Assembly (NCBI GenBank): GCA_001602435.1 | Contig: CP012156.1 | Location: 3,169,898-3,233,897, forward strand | Direction of reading: 5' to 3' | Origin: Hyphomonadaceae bacterium UKL13-1 | GTDB lineage: Bacteria > Pseudomonadota > Alphaproteobacteria > Caulobacterales > Aquidulcibacteraceae | Length of the DNA: 64,000 nucleotides | Part shown: piece by piece, positions 48,664 to 56,734 of the stretch | Numbering within the stretch: position 1 is the stretch's first letter | Layout of the letters: each line of letters opens with the position of its first letter | The notes under the pieces: model-generated | The model's database searches: none | What the model was told of the DNA's origin: nothing | The model's input: only the letters and a program-made list of their open reading frames with translations | Position numbers and translations under genes: made by a program

Positions 48664-49469
48664 AAAAGACACGCGTCATTGCTGTGGCAAACCAAAAGGG
48701 CGGTGTTGGCAAAACCACCACAGCGATCAACCTCGCTACCGCGCTCGCCGCTGTGGGCGAGACTGTTCTGATCCTCGACATTGATGCGCAAGGCAATGCG
48801 TCCACCGGCTTGGGTGTGTCCGCAGCCGCACGCAAGCTTACTTCCTATGATGTCATCATGGGCGAGGCCTCGTTTGCTGAAGCTGCTATTCCAACTCGCA
48901 TTCCTAATCTTGCGGTCATACCGGCTAGCGTTGATCTCGCGGGCGTCGAGATGGAATTGTCGCAAGCACCGAACCGGGCCTTCCGCCTAAGGGATGCCCT
49001 CGCCCGCCACCGGGTCGACATCAGCCGTGGCGATGGTGTGCATTATAATTTCATCCTGATTGACTGCCCACCGTCGCTCAATGTCGTCACCATCAATGCG
49101 ATGACAGCCGCCGATGCCGTGTTAGTGCCTCTACAGTGCGAGTTCTTTGCGCTTGAAGGCCTCACGCAATTGATGCGCACCGTGGATTTGGTCAAAGGCT
49201 CGCTTAATCCCGCCCTCGAAATCCAAGGCATTGTGCTGACCATGTATGATCAACGCAATAATTTGTCCGACCAGGTAGCAATGGATGTCCGCACCCATTT
49301 GGGTGATAAGGTTTATGCGACCGTCATCCCCCGCAATGTGCGAATCTCTGAAGCGCCATCTTTTGGCAAGCCTGCACTTCTCTACGACCATAAATGCTCT
49401 GGCAGCCAAGCCTATATGCGCTTGGCGAGCGAGGTCCTGCAACGCGAACGCACAAGGTTAGCAGCATGA
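48660..49469 (+). CDS. parA: Chromosome-partitioning ATPase ParA
   Basis: Walker-type ATPase that binds the nucleoid and moves ParB-parS complexes. 269 residues from ATG 48660. The deviant Walker A is KGGVGKTT at residues 13-20, followed by LDIDAQGNASTGLG; ILIDCPPSLN is Walker B. An in-frame upstream extension overlapping rsmG is unlikely. ATGA overlaps link it to rsmG before and parB after. Confidence 0.97.
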   Translation: MKKTRVIAVANQKGGVGKTTTAINLATALAAVGETVLILDIDAQGNASTGLGVSAAARKLTSYDVIMGEASFAEAAIPTRIPNLAVIPASVDLAGVEMELSQAPNRAFRLRDALARHRVDISRGDGVHYNFILIDCPPSLNVVTINAMTAADAVLVPLQCEFFALEGLTQLMRTVDLVKGSLNPALEIQGIVLTMYDQRNNLSDQVAMDVRTHLGDKVYATVIPRNVRISEAPSFGKPALLYDHKCSGSQAYMRLASEVLQRERTRLAA

Positions 49470-50395
49470 GCGACGAAGCCGATTTAGCCCCGAAAGCCCC
49501 AAGCAAAGCTGACAATCGCCCTGCGCGTGGCCTTGGCCGCGGCTTGTCTGCCCTTTTGGGCGACACCGAAACCCAGCGCCCAACCGAAGAACGCGGCGCA
49601 GACGGCGGCACGCGTGAGATTGGCCTCGATCTGATTGTTCGCAATCCACAACAGCCGCGGCGGCAGTTTGACGAGCACGATCTGCAAACCTTGGCGGATT
49701 CCATTCGCCAACACGGCATTCTTCAGCCTTTATTGCTGCGGCTACTCGATGATGGATCAGGCCGTTATGAGATCGTCGCCGGTGAACGTCGCTGGCGCGC
49801 CGCGCAATTGGCGGGCTTACATGTCGTCCCAGCCTTGGTACGCACATTTGATGATCTAGCGACACTGGAAGTATCCATCGTCGAGAACGTTCAGCGCGCC
49901 GATCTGAACCCCATCGAAGAAGCGCTCGCGTTTCAACAATTGGCAGAGCGTTTTGGCCGCACCCAACAGGCCATCGCAGACACGGTCGGTAAAAGCCGGG
50001 CGCACATCGCCAATACTGTCCGGCTCCTGTCCTTGCCCGAATCTGTAAAGGACCTTGTTCGCTCAGGCGAGCTCAGCGCTGGTCATGCGCGGGCCATCAT
50101 CAGCGCGCCAGACCCCTTAGCTGCCGCGCGCGCGATCATTGATCGCGGCTTAAGTGTCCGAGATGCCGAAAGGCTTGGAACCAAGAGCGAAAATACACGA
50201 GGCGGCGCGACTAGCATCCGCGACGATCAAGGCGACGCCGATTCCAAAGCCCTAGCACACGACCTGTCCGCCGCTTTGGGCTTAGATGTCAGCCTTGCGC
50301 ACAAGGGCAATAAAGGTGGCGCTTTGACGATCCACTATCGCAGTCTGGAACAGTTAGACGACTTGTGCCGGAAGCTCACGGCAATTGCGCGCTAA
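49466..50395 (+). CDS. parB: Chromosome-partitioning CTPase ParB
   Basis: CTP-dependent DNA clamp that loads at parS. 309 residues from ATG 49466 (AAGG 8 nt upstream). N-terminal RGLGRGLSALLG, CTP-binding GERRWRAAQLAG and ENVQRADLNPIEEA, then the HTH RTQQAIADTVGKSRAHIAN; a C-terminal dimerisation domain follows. It overlaps the convergent deaminase gene by 4 nt. Confidence 0.97.
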   Translation: MSDEADLAPKAPSKADNRPARGLGRGLSALLGDTETQRPTEERGADGGTREIGLDLIVRNPQQPRRQFDEHDLQTLADSIRQHGILQPLLLRLLDDGSGRYEIVAGERRWRAAQLAGLHVVPALVRTFDDLATLEVSIVENVQRADLNPIEEALAFQQLAERFGRTQQAIADTVGKSRAHIANTVRLLSLPESVKDLVRSGELSAGHARAIISAPDPLAAARAIIDRGLSVRDAERLGTKSENTRGGATSIRDDQGDADSKALAHDLSAALGLDVSLAHKGNKGGALTIHYRSLEQLDDLCRKLTAIAR

Positions 50396-51051
50396 GTCCG
50401 GTCAAAAGAATCGACTAAATTAAGGGCCGTCGCCTGCAATGCCGCAGGGGACCCGATCGGCAAACACAGCCGCATCACGCCCTGCTGCCCGGCCTCTGTA
50501 AAATAAAGTGCAAGGCCGCCTGACGGAACCGTCGAGAGGACGGCATCAAACGCACCATCATCTATGCCGACATGCACCCAGGGAAGCCCCGTGCGAAGCC
50601 GCTTGTCAAAGCCAGCAATTTGAACTCGTCCTTCGGCCTCCAACAGACCAAGGCGCACGTCAACACCAGCAGCTTGAAGCCGCGCCACGCCGATGCCGCG
50701 TGTCCGAGGGTCTGGATCAAGCACGCTGATGGTCACGGTCGCGACTGCCGCATCGATCAAGCTCGCGCTGCAGGCCGGACCGCGCACGCTTTCATGCGCG
50801 CAGGGTTCCAACGTCACATAGGCATGACAGCCAACAGCATATGGGCCAGCCATGGCTAAGGCCATCGCTTCACCATGTGGCCGACCGCCTCTTTGGGTTC
50901 GCCCTTCACCAATAATAAGATCATCGCGCACCAAGACGCAGCCAACGCTGGGATTGGGCTGAGTTTCACCCAGCCCAGAGCGCGCAAGTTCAAGCGCCCG
51001 AGACATGAAAGCTATGTCCGCCTGCGACCACTCTACCAGCGGCTCTTGCAT
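50392..51051 (-). CDS. RibD-like deaminase with a truncated reductase half
   Basis: Predicted pyrimidine (diaminohydroxyphosphoribosylaminopyrimidine) deaminase of the riboflavin pathway or a paralogue. Residues 1-145 form a cytidine-deaminase-like domain with zinc motifs PHGEAMAL and EPCAHESVRGPACSAS. Full RibD continues with a reductase of about 200 residues; here the sequence begins it (FDKRLRTGLPWVHV) and then loses the expected KxAxSLDG and NADPH motifs, ending at 219 residues. The protein may therefore lack reductase activity or have another substrate. Only a 4-nt gap separates it from the upstream gpmA gene region on the same strand. Confidence 0.75.
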   Translation of the reverse strand: MQEPLVEWSQADIAFMSRALELARSGLGETQPNPSVGCVLVRDDLIIGEGRTQRGGRPHGEAMALAMAGPYAVGCHAYVTLEPCAHESVRGPACSASLIDAAVATVTISVLDPDPRTRGIGVARLQAAGVDVRLGLLEAEGRVQIAGFDKRLRTGLPWVHVGIDDGAFDAVLSTVPSGGLALYFTEAGQQGVMRLCLPIGSPAALQATALNLVDSFDRT

Positions 51052-51055
51052 CGTC

Positions 51056-51775
51056 TTAGCGGATTACGGGCAAGGGCTGCGCCCGGCTTGCATCCAGATA
51101 CTTGGCAGAGATAGGCTTTAAGGCCCCATCTAGCTCAATCAACAAAGGATTGGCAGTCGGAACTTCGACTTCCATTATCTGCGCCTCATCAAGGCCGAAC
51201 AAATGCTTGATGATGGCGCGGAGAGAATTCCCATGCGCCGAAATAACAAGGTTCTCCTGCGCCAGGTGCGGCGCGACACTGGCTGACCAATAAGGCAGCA
51301 CACGCGCCAAAGTCATGGCGAGGCTCTCCCCATCTGGCAAAGCTCCCGCCGGCACATGGCTGTAACGAAGATCATGTGATGGGTGGAACGGGTCAGACTT
51401 TGATTGCGGTGGCGGCGGCACATCATAAGAGCGACGCCAATTGCGCACTTGCTCTTCGCCATGTTTCGCAACAGTCTCCGCCTTATCGAGGCCAGTGAGC
51501 GCGCCATAGTGACGCTCATTCAAACACCAGCTCTTTTCCTCGGGCAGCCAGCAACAATCCATTTCTTCCAGCGCCAACCAAAGGGTCCGGATTGCGCGGG
51601 TCTGAAGCGATGTAAAGGCGCGTGAGAAGCCGACACCGGATGACTTCAAAAGCTGACCCGCCTTGCGGGCCTGCGCCTCACCTTCCGCGGTTAAATTCAC
51701 GTCCATCCACCCAGTGAACCGATTTTCCAGATTCCATTGTGATTGTCCGTGGCGAACCAGCGCTAAATACGACAT
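51056..51775 (-). CDS. gpmA: 2,3-bisphosphoglycerate-dependent phosphoglycerate mutase
   Basis: Glycolytic mutase interconverting 3- and 2-phosphoglycerate. 239 residues from ATG 51775, with AAGGG 6 nt upstream. The phosphohistidine motif is LVRHGQSQWN at the start, the substrate segment is LNERHYGALTG, and the second catalytic His is in ISAHGNSLRA. It precedes the deaminase gene by 4 nt on the minus strand. Confidence 0.95.
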   Translation of the reverse strand: MSYLALVRHGQSQWNLENRFTGWMDVNLTAEGEAQARKAGQLLKSSGVGFSRAFTSLQTRAIRTLWLALEEMDCCWLPEEKSWCLNERHYGALTGLDKAETVAKHGEEQVRNWRRSYDVPPPPQSKSDPFHPSHDLRYSHVPAGALPDGESLAMTLARVLPYWSASVAPHLAQENLVISAHGNSLRAIIKHLFGLDEAQIMEVEVPTANPLLIELDGALKPISAKYLDASRAQPLPVIR

Positions 51776-51796
51776 TGATGACCCTTCAAAAGGCAA

Positions 51797-52005
51797 AAAA
51801 CCGGCAACTTGGCCTCATATTGGGCCACATAAGGGATATCGGAACGCTTAATCAAGCCAAAGAGGCCCCAAAAGGGTCTATTTGCAAAGCTACTCAATTT
51901 TGCAATGCTGCAGTGCAATATATATAAAATCCAGATTTATCAATTATTTACAGCTATTTTTCTCCGAAAATTAAGCCGATCACAAATTTATCAGTGCAAA
52001 AAACC
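51797..52005. other. AT-rich gene-free region upstream of gpmA and the candidate sRNA
   Basis: No ORF here looks real. The stretch becomes strongly AT-rich from about 51890, including a TATATATAAA tract near 51920. It should contain the gpmA promoter on the minus strand and upstream elements for the plus-strand small RNA. I see no palindrome or repeat that would name a regulator. Confidence 0.5.
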
Positions 52006-52034
52006 TTGAGAATTTCGCAGGTGCGAGATAAATA
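52006..52034 (+). promoter_or_regulatory. Possible sigma-70 promoter of the small RNA
   Basis: TTGAGA (52006-52011) is one base from the -35 consensus. After 17 nt comes TAAATA, or after 15 nt GATAAA, as a weak -10. Transcription would begin near 52040. Confidence 0.4.
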
Positions 52035-52039
52035 GGCTC

Positions 52040-52123
52040 ATGGATGCTGTGGCGTCCCTGCCCTTTTTGGGCGTTTCCTCCCAAACACCTATAAGGCCGG
52101 GCCTCGTGCCCGGCCCTTTTTTT
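52040..52123 (+). ncRNA. Candidate small RNA with an anti-Shine-Dalgarno loop
   Basis: A roughly 84-nt plus-strand transcript is predicted between gpmA and the N-formylglutamate amidohydrolase gene, both on the minus strand. The middle hairpin pairs 52070-52076 with 52083-52089 (one mismatch) and exposes CCTCCC in its loop, a sequence that can pair with ribosome binding sites. An alternative pairing of GCCC with GGGC precedes it. The RNA ends in a strong terminator. Several alphaproteobacterial trans-acting sRNAs share exposed CU-rich anti-SD loops. The family is not identified. Confidence 0.6.
52095..52123 (+). terminator. Rho-independent terminator of the candidate sRNA
   Basis: A perfect 8-bp stem GGCCGGGC/GCCCGGCC (52095-52102 with 52108-52115), loop CTCGT, then seven T residues at 52117-52123. 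There is no coding gene upstream on the plus strand within about 1.6 kb, so the terminator itself argues for an RNA gene. Confidence 0.9.
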
Positions 52124-52147
52124 GGCTTACTTACTGTCTCAACCGCT

Positions 52148-53050
52148 TTAACGCGCGGCTTTTGCCTCTGCCACCGCAACGAGACGCATAACCAACCCGG
52201 CGAGCACCTCCGACACCTGAGAAAAGGCGGCCCGCTTACTCATCGCCCCTTCAACCATGTAGAGAGAGCGATTGATCTCAATCTGCAAGCTATGCTGATT
52301 TAGAGCCGGTTTCCCATAGCGTTCCGTCGCATAGCCACCCGCATAGGGATTGTTGCGAGCCACACGGAGACCCTTAGACCGAAGATAAGAGAAGGCCTCC
52401 GCCATATAAACAGGCGCGCAAGAGGCACCAAAGCGATCGCCCAATACAATATCATTATCCGGCGAGCCAGACGCGGACGCGGGCATCGAATGGCAATCTA
52501 GAACAACAGCGTGGCCAAGCGCCTGCTTTGCCCCGTCAATCAAACCCTCGATTGCCCTGTGCCACGGCGCATAAACCTCGCTCAGGCGCGCCTGCGCGGC
52601 CTCGAAAGACAATCGACCCGCATAAATCTCAACGCCGTCCCCAACGGTCCGCGGGATGACGCCTAATCCAGCCAAAACACGAGGGGAAGGAACCCGTCGA
52701 TCTGACTGTGGCAAGCCATCAATCAATTCGGGATCAAGCTCTTCTGGACCCCGGTTAAGATCGACATAAGCACGGGCAAAGTCGGTCATCAGCAAAGATG
52801 CGCCAAGCCCTGGGCTAGCGGCGAACAACTCATCCACAAAGGCATCTTCAGAACGACGCAGAGCCAACCGATCCAGCTTTGATGCGCCCAACAGGTCCTC
52901 GGGATAAAAACGACCAGAGTGCGGACAACAGACAATCACGCCAGCCTTGTCACTTATCGGTCGCAACAGACGGTAAGCAGGCGGCCGTGATGCGGGGACA
53001 TCCCCCGCCTCATCGCGTTGATAGCCAGTCGCAGTGCCCCATTCCCGCAT
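52148..53050 (-). CDS. N-formylglutamate amidohydrolase family protein
   Basis: Predicted zinc amidohydrolase of the HutG-type N-formylglutamate deformylase family, 300 residues. Characteristic segments are VIVCCPHSGRFYP near the N-terminus, ARAYVDLNRGPEELDPELI, VVLDCHSMP and GGYATERYG. The ATG at 53050 has AAAGGA 5 nt upstream. No hut genes are nearby, so a role in histidine degradation is unproven. It is divergent from cpdR, a neighbour pair I recall from other alphaproteobacteria. Confidence 0.88.
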   Translation of the reverse strand: MREWGTATGYQRDEAGDVPASRPPAYRLLRPISDKAGVIVCCPHSGRFYPEDLLGASKLDRLALRRSEDAFVDELFAASPGLGASLLMTDFARAYVDLNRGPEELDPELIDGLPQSDRRVPSPRVLAGLGVIPRTVGDGVEIYAGRLSFEAAQARLSEVYAPWHRAIEGLIDGAKQALGHAVVLDCHSMPASASGSPDNDIVLGDRFGASCAPVYMAEAFSYLRSKGLRVARNNPYAGGYATERYGKPALNQHSLQIEINRSLYMVEGAMSKRAAFSQVSEVLAGLVMRLVAVAEAKAAR

Positions 53051-53226
53051 ATCAATCCTTTAGCGCCGCCACACAGGAAACGAAAGCAAGCACCGAAGCG
53101 CCGCCTGCCCCCACTACAATTTCATACAGTAACCTGTGCAAAAATTGCTGCCGAACAAGACTTGTCAACCTCGCCTTCACCATATTGGGGCAGATATAGG
53201 CCCACAACTAACGGAGCACAGCCACA

Positions 53227-53586
53227 ATGGCGAGAATTCTCTTGGCAGAAGACGACGATTCCCTGCGGACGTTCCTTGCTGCTGCGCTTAACAAAGCAGG
53301 CCATATTGTTGCAGACTTCCCAGACGGCGATCAGGCGCTTGAAGCCTTAAATGCCATGGGTTTCGACTTGCTTCTGACTGATATTGTAATGCCAGGCGTA
53401 GATGGCGTCGAACTGGCGCGGCGTGCTGCCGAAGTCGATCCAGCCATGAAGATTGTCTTCATCACAGGCTTCGCAGCAGTAGCGCTTAATCCTGCCAACC
53501 AAGCGCCGTCCAAAGCAAAAGTCCTATCCAAGCCCTTCCATCTGCGTGAACTCGTCGCAGAAGTGGAAAAGGTTATGGCCGCCTAA
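53227..53586 (+). CDS. cpdR: Cell-cycle response regulator CpdR
   Basis: Single receiver domain of 119 residues without an output domain. In Caulobacter, unphosphorylated CpdR delivers substrates to ClpXP and localises the protease at the pole, coupling proteolysis to the CckA-ChpT phosphorelay. The acidic pocket is EDDD at residues 8-11, the phospho-acceptor is D52 in LLTDIVMP, and FITGFAAVALN with a nearby LSKPFHLREL matches the CpdR signature I know. It is convergent with the ada-alkA gene, 9 nt apart. Confidence 0.93.
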   Translation: MARILLAEDDDSLRTFLAAALNKAGHIVADFPDGDQALEALNAMGFDLLLTDIVMPGVDGVELARRAAEVDPAMKIVFITGFAAVALNPANQAPSKAKVLSKPFHLRELVAEVEKVMAA

Positions 53587-53595
53587 GCCAAAAAT

Positions 53596-55056
53596 TCATC
53601 CTGAAGCCAATTCGGTCCAAATATGCTGGGCGGCATAAGCGCGCCACGGCCGCCAAACCTGTGACCGTTGCTCTAACGATTCTCGGGTAGGCCGCGCGCC
53701 ATCTGCCTGTATCATCCCGCGCGCCAAAGCCACATCCTCTGCCGGAAAAGCATCAGGGTCCCGCAGCGCCCGAAGCGCTACATAGCTAGCCGTCCAAGGG
53801 CCGATGCCGGGAACAGCCCGCAGGCGGGAAACAACCTCGGGCGTGTCCACGCCAAAAAAATCACGCTCTGCCAAGAAAGCCGCACAATAGGCTTTGAGAC
53901 AACGCACCCGCGCTTGCGGCATGCCCAAAAAATCCAAAGACGACGCCAAAATCGCCTCCGCCGACGGGAATAAGCGGGACACACCGCCCTGTTGCGACCA
54001 GTCACTGGGCAAGGCCTCACCAAGATACGACACCAAAATCGCCCCAAGTTTAATCGCAGCGGTCACGGTAATCTGTTGACCAAGGATTGCCCGAACTCCG
54101 ATTTCAAAAGGCTCAAACGCGCCGGGAACCCGCAATCCGGGTCTAAGCCGCACCAAATCCTGCAAAGCCTCATCTTCGGCCAAATGCGCACCAATCACCT
54201 CGGGATCTGCCGCCAAATCAAAAGCTTCACGAACCCGCGCAATCACTTTGGGCAAGAGAGTCAAGTTTTGCAGCTTCACCCGCACATCCAACCAGTTTCC
54301 CTTGCCTTGCGACACGGCTACCAAACCAATCTGACCCTCAATCACTAGGCTCCGACGATAGACGCCACCGTCAAACGTCTCCACGCTCGGATAGAGCCGT
54401 GCTTTCATAAAGTCGGCCATGGCGGCCCAATCATAAGGTGGGCGATAGCGTAGTTTTAGGTGAATATCGGCTGTTGGAACGGCGGGGGCTTCGACGCCGA
54501 TCTCACGCCGCAAGAACGACGGTGGGACTTTAAAGACCTCCTGAAACGCCTCATTGAACCGGCGGATTGAGCCAAAGCCCGAAGCCAGCGCGACTTGGGT
54601 GATGTTCAAATCGGTTTCGTGCAACAATTGCTTTGCCAAAAGCAGTCGGCGCGTCAGCGCCACGCTGACAGGGCTTGCACCAACATGTTTCAGAAATAGC
54701 CGCCGAAGCTGTCGATCACCTAAGCCGAGACGGGTCGCCATCTGCTCGACACTGCCACGATCCAACGTCCCTTCCTCAATCAAACGCAAAGCCCGCCCAA
54801 CCGAACTGGACGTGCCACGCCAAGCCGGCGTATCGGGCGCAGTCTCTGGACGGCAACGCAGGCAGGGCCGAAAACCTGCTTCTTGGGCCACGGCGGCCGA
54901 GGCATAAAACACCACATTCTCGCGTTTAGGCAGGCGAGCAGGACAAACGGGGCGACAATATATCCCCGTCGTCTTCACAGCGGTAAAGAACCGTCCATCA
55001 TAGCGGCTATCGCGAGCGGAAATGATGGCATAGCAGGCATCTTGATCAAGGTTCAT
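53596..55056 (-). CDS. Ada (N-terminal)-AraC-AlkA fusion, alkylation-response protein
   Basis: A 486-residue fusion. Residues 1-80 are the Ada methylphosphotriester-accepting zinc domain with C34, C38, C65 and C68, the same spacing as E. coli Ada C38/C42/C69/C72. An AraC-type HTH follows (about 85-190), then an AlkA 3-methyladenine glycosylase (about 200-486) with the HhH motif VPGIGPWTASYVALRALRD and a catalytic-type Asp soon after. It lacks the O6-methylguanine transferase half, which is supplied by the divergent ogt. It probably senses methylation and activates both genes. Confidence 0.93.
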   Translation of the reverse strand: MNLDQDACYAIISARDSRYDGRFFTAVKTTGIYCRPVCPARLPKRENVVFYASAAVAQEAGFRPCLRCRPETAPDTPAWRGTSSSVGRALRLIEEGTLDRGSVEQMATRLGLGDRQLRRLFLKHVGASPVSVALTRRLLLAKQLLHETDLNITQVALASGFGSIRRFNEAFQEVFKVPPSFLRREIGVEAPAVPTADIHLKLRYRPPYDWAAMADFMKARLYPSVETFDGGVYRRSLVIEGQIGLVAVSQGKGNWLDVRVKLQNLTLLPKVIARVREAFDLAADPEVIGAHLAEDEALQDLVRLRPGLRVPGAFEPFEIGVRAILGQQITVTAAIKLGAILVSYLGEALPSDWSQQGGVSRLFPSAEAILASSLDFLGMPQARVRCLKAYCAAFLAERDFFGVDTPEVVSRLRAVPGIGPWTASYVALRALRDPDAFPAEDVALARGMIQADGARPTRESLEQRSQVWRPWRAYAAQHIWTELASG

Positions 55057-55216
55057 AACGCCTCATGCCAGTCGGCACGCCTTAGGTCTAGCGGAATTCG
55101 GACATCACTAAAGTCCATGTTCGACACATAGGAACAGGTCCGAAAACCGCTAGCCAAATCGATCCGATTGCCTCAGACCCTGTTCTTAGAATACCACTTA
55201 TCGTAGGACCACGTGC

Positions 55217-55738
55217 ATGAAGCTAACGCTTAGCCATCTTGAAACGCCAACCGGCCCGATGATGTTGCTGTTGGACGATGCGAAACGGGTCCGTCTGTTT
55301 GAGTGGGTCGACCATCAGGCTCGAATGGACAAGCTGCTTGTGCGCCATTACCCCAAAACGACTTTCTCTATTTCAGAGGAAGCGCCACCAGCGGCCTATC
55401 ATGGGGCCATTGCTGCATACTTCAATGGCGACATTGGTGCGCTAGAAGTTTTGCCCGTCGCCATGGGTGGCACTGCCTTCCAGCAGACCGTCTGGCAAGC
55501 CCTGCAGACTATTCCGGCCGGCAAGACATTAAGCTATGGCCAGCTCGCAGCTCAAATCGGCAATCCCAAAGGCATGCGCGCGGTTGGCCTTGCCAATGGA
55601 GCCAACCCCATCGCCTTGATTGTGCCGTGTCATCGCGTGATTGGTGCAAATGGCACACTCACCGGTTATGGCGGCGGCATGGAGCGAAAACACTGGCTGT
55701 TGCGGCATGAAGGGTCTCTGCCGCAAAAACTTTTATAA
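55217..55738 (+). CDS. ogt: Methylated-DNA-protein-cysteine methyltransferase
   Basis: Suicide enzyme that removes the alkyl group from O6-alkylguanine. 173 residues from ATG 55217; the acceptor is C138 in IVPCHRVIGANG, with AVGLANGANP before it and GYGGG after. Divergent from the Ada-AlkA fusion across 160 bp that should contain an Ada-responsive promoter. Together they supply the activities of E. coli Ada plus AlkA. Confidence 0.95.
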   Translation: MKLTLSHLETPTGPMMLLLDDAKRVRLFEWVDHQARMDKLLVRHYPKTTFSISEEAPPAAYHGAIAAYFNGDIGALEVLPVAMGGTAFQQTVWQALQTIPAGKTLSYGQLAAQIGNPKGMRAVGLANGANPIALIVPCHRVIGANGTLTGYGGGMERKHWLLRHEGSLPQKLL

Positions 55739-55788
55739 GGCTTCCCTGCCCGCTGGGCAAAGCAGTTTAGATCGCCTAAACAAAAATC

Positions 55789-56691
55789 ATGACCACTTTC
55801 GGCGACCGCCTAACCGAACAAACCCGCTTGCGCGCGACGCCTTTGTGCGTTGGCTTTGATCCATTCCCGGACCTAATCCCAGCCATTTTTGGCCCAAAGG
55901 GTGAGCTCGAAACGCTCGAGCGTTTCTTCAGCGCTGTAATCGAGGAAGTCTCTGGCCAAGTCCCGATTGTGAAGCCCCAGATTGGCTTGTTTGAACCTTG
56001 GGGCGCTGACGGTGTCGCGTTGACGGCCAAGCTCGCCCGCTTCGCCCACGATCAAGGCCTTCTGGTGCTGATGGATGCCAAGCGTGGCGATATTGGGTCA
56101 ACGGCGGAAGGCTATGCTCGGGCCTTCCTAGGTGCCCAAGCACCAACGCCATGTGACTGTTTGACGGTTAATCCTTATCTCGGCCTCGACTCCCTCCAAC
56201 CTTTTGCCGACGCCGCTAAAGCGAACAACAAAGGCATCGCCGTCCTCGTGCGCACCTCCAATCCAGGCGCGAAGGACTTTCAGGATATTGACTGCTCAGG
56301 CGCACCCCTCTGGGTCCGAGTCGGCGAACAATTGATTAGCCTTCAAGATGAGCTGATGGGCCAATCGGGCTTCTCATCTCTGATGGTGGTATGCGGCGCA
56401 ACTTGGCCTTCTGAAGCCGTAAGATTGCGGACAATTCTTCCGGGCACTCTCTTCCTCGTGCCAGGTTATGGCGCGCAAGGCGGGGCAGCCAAGGACGCGC
56501 TCGCGGGGCTGGTGCCCGGCCCTAACGGTCATGAAGGCGGCGTCGTCTCCTCGTCTCGCGCCATCCTTTACAACAAAGCGGCGGCAGAAGCCCAATCCCT
56601 GCCCGTTTGGCGAAAAGCATTTCAGGAAACATTACAGGCCTCGATCCTAGAACTTCAGGCTGCGTCCAAAGATGTCGTAGGGGCGAGTTAG
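55789..56691 (+). CDS. pyrF: Orotidine 5'-phosphate decarboxylase, type 2
   Basis: Last step of UMP synthesis. The 300-residue length indicates the longer type 2 enzyme (as in mycobacteria and myxococci) rather than the ~230-residue type common in Proteobacteria. The active-site motif MDAKRGDIGSTAEGYA is intact, and the N-terminal LCVGFDPFPD is typical of type 2. The ATG at 55789 lacks a clear Shine-Dalgarno. Confidence 0.93.
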   Translation: MTTFGDRLTEQTRLRATPLCVGFDPFPDLIPAIFGPKGELETLERFFSAVIEEVSGQVPIVKPQIGLFEPWGADGVALTAKLARFAHDQGLLVLMDAKRGDIGSTAEGYARAFLGAQAPTPCDCLTVNPYLGLDSLQPFADAAKANNKGIAVLVRTSNPGAKDFQDIDCSGAPLWVRVGEQLISLQDELMGQSGFSSLMVVCGATWPSEAVRLRTILPGTLFLVPGYGAQGGAAKDALAGLVPGPNGHEGGVVSSSRAILYNKAAAEAQSLPVWRKAFQETLQASILELQAASKDVVGAS

Positions 56692-56734
56692 ACTAGAGTT
56701 ATCAGAGAACCAATTTCAGGATGGACGGACCTTT

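Noticed and set aside
52040..52303. 87-codon plus-strand ORF starting at the sRNA 5' end
   Set aside because: It runs through the terminator hairpin and into the antisense of the amidohydrolase gene; no Shine-Dalgarno. The RNA structure is the better explanation.
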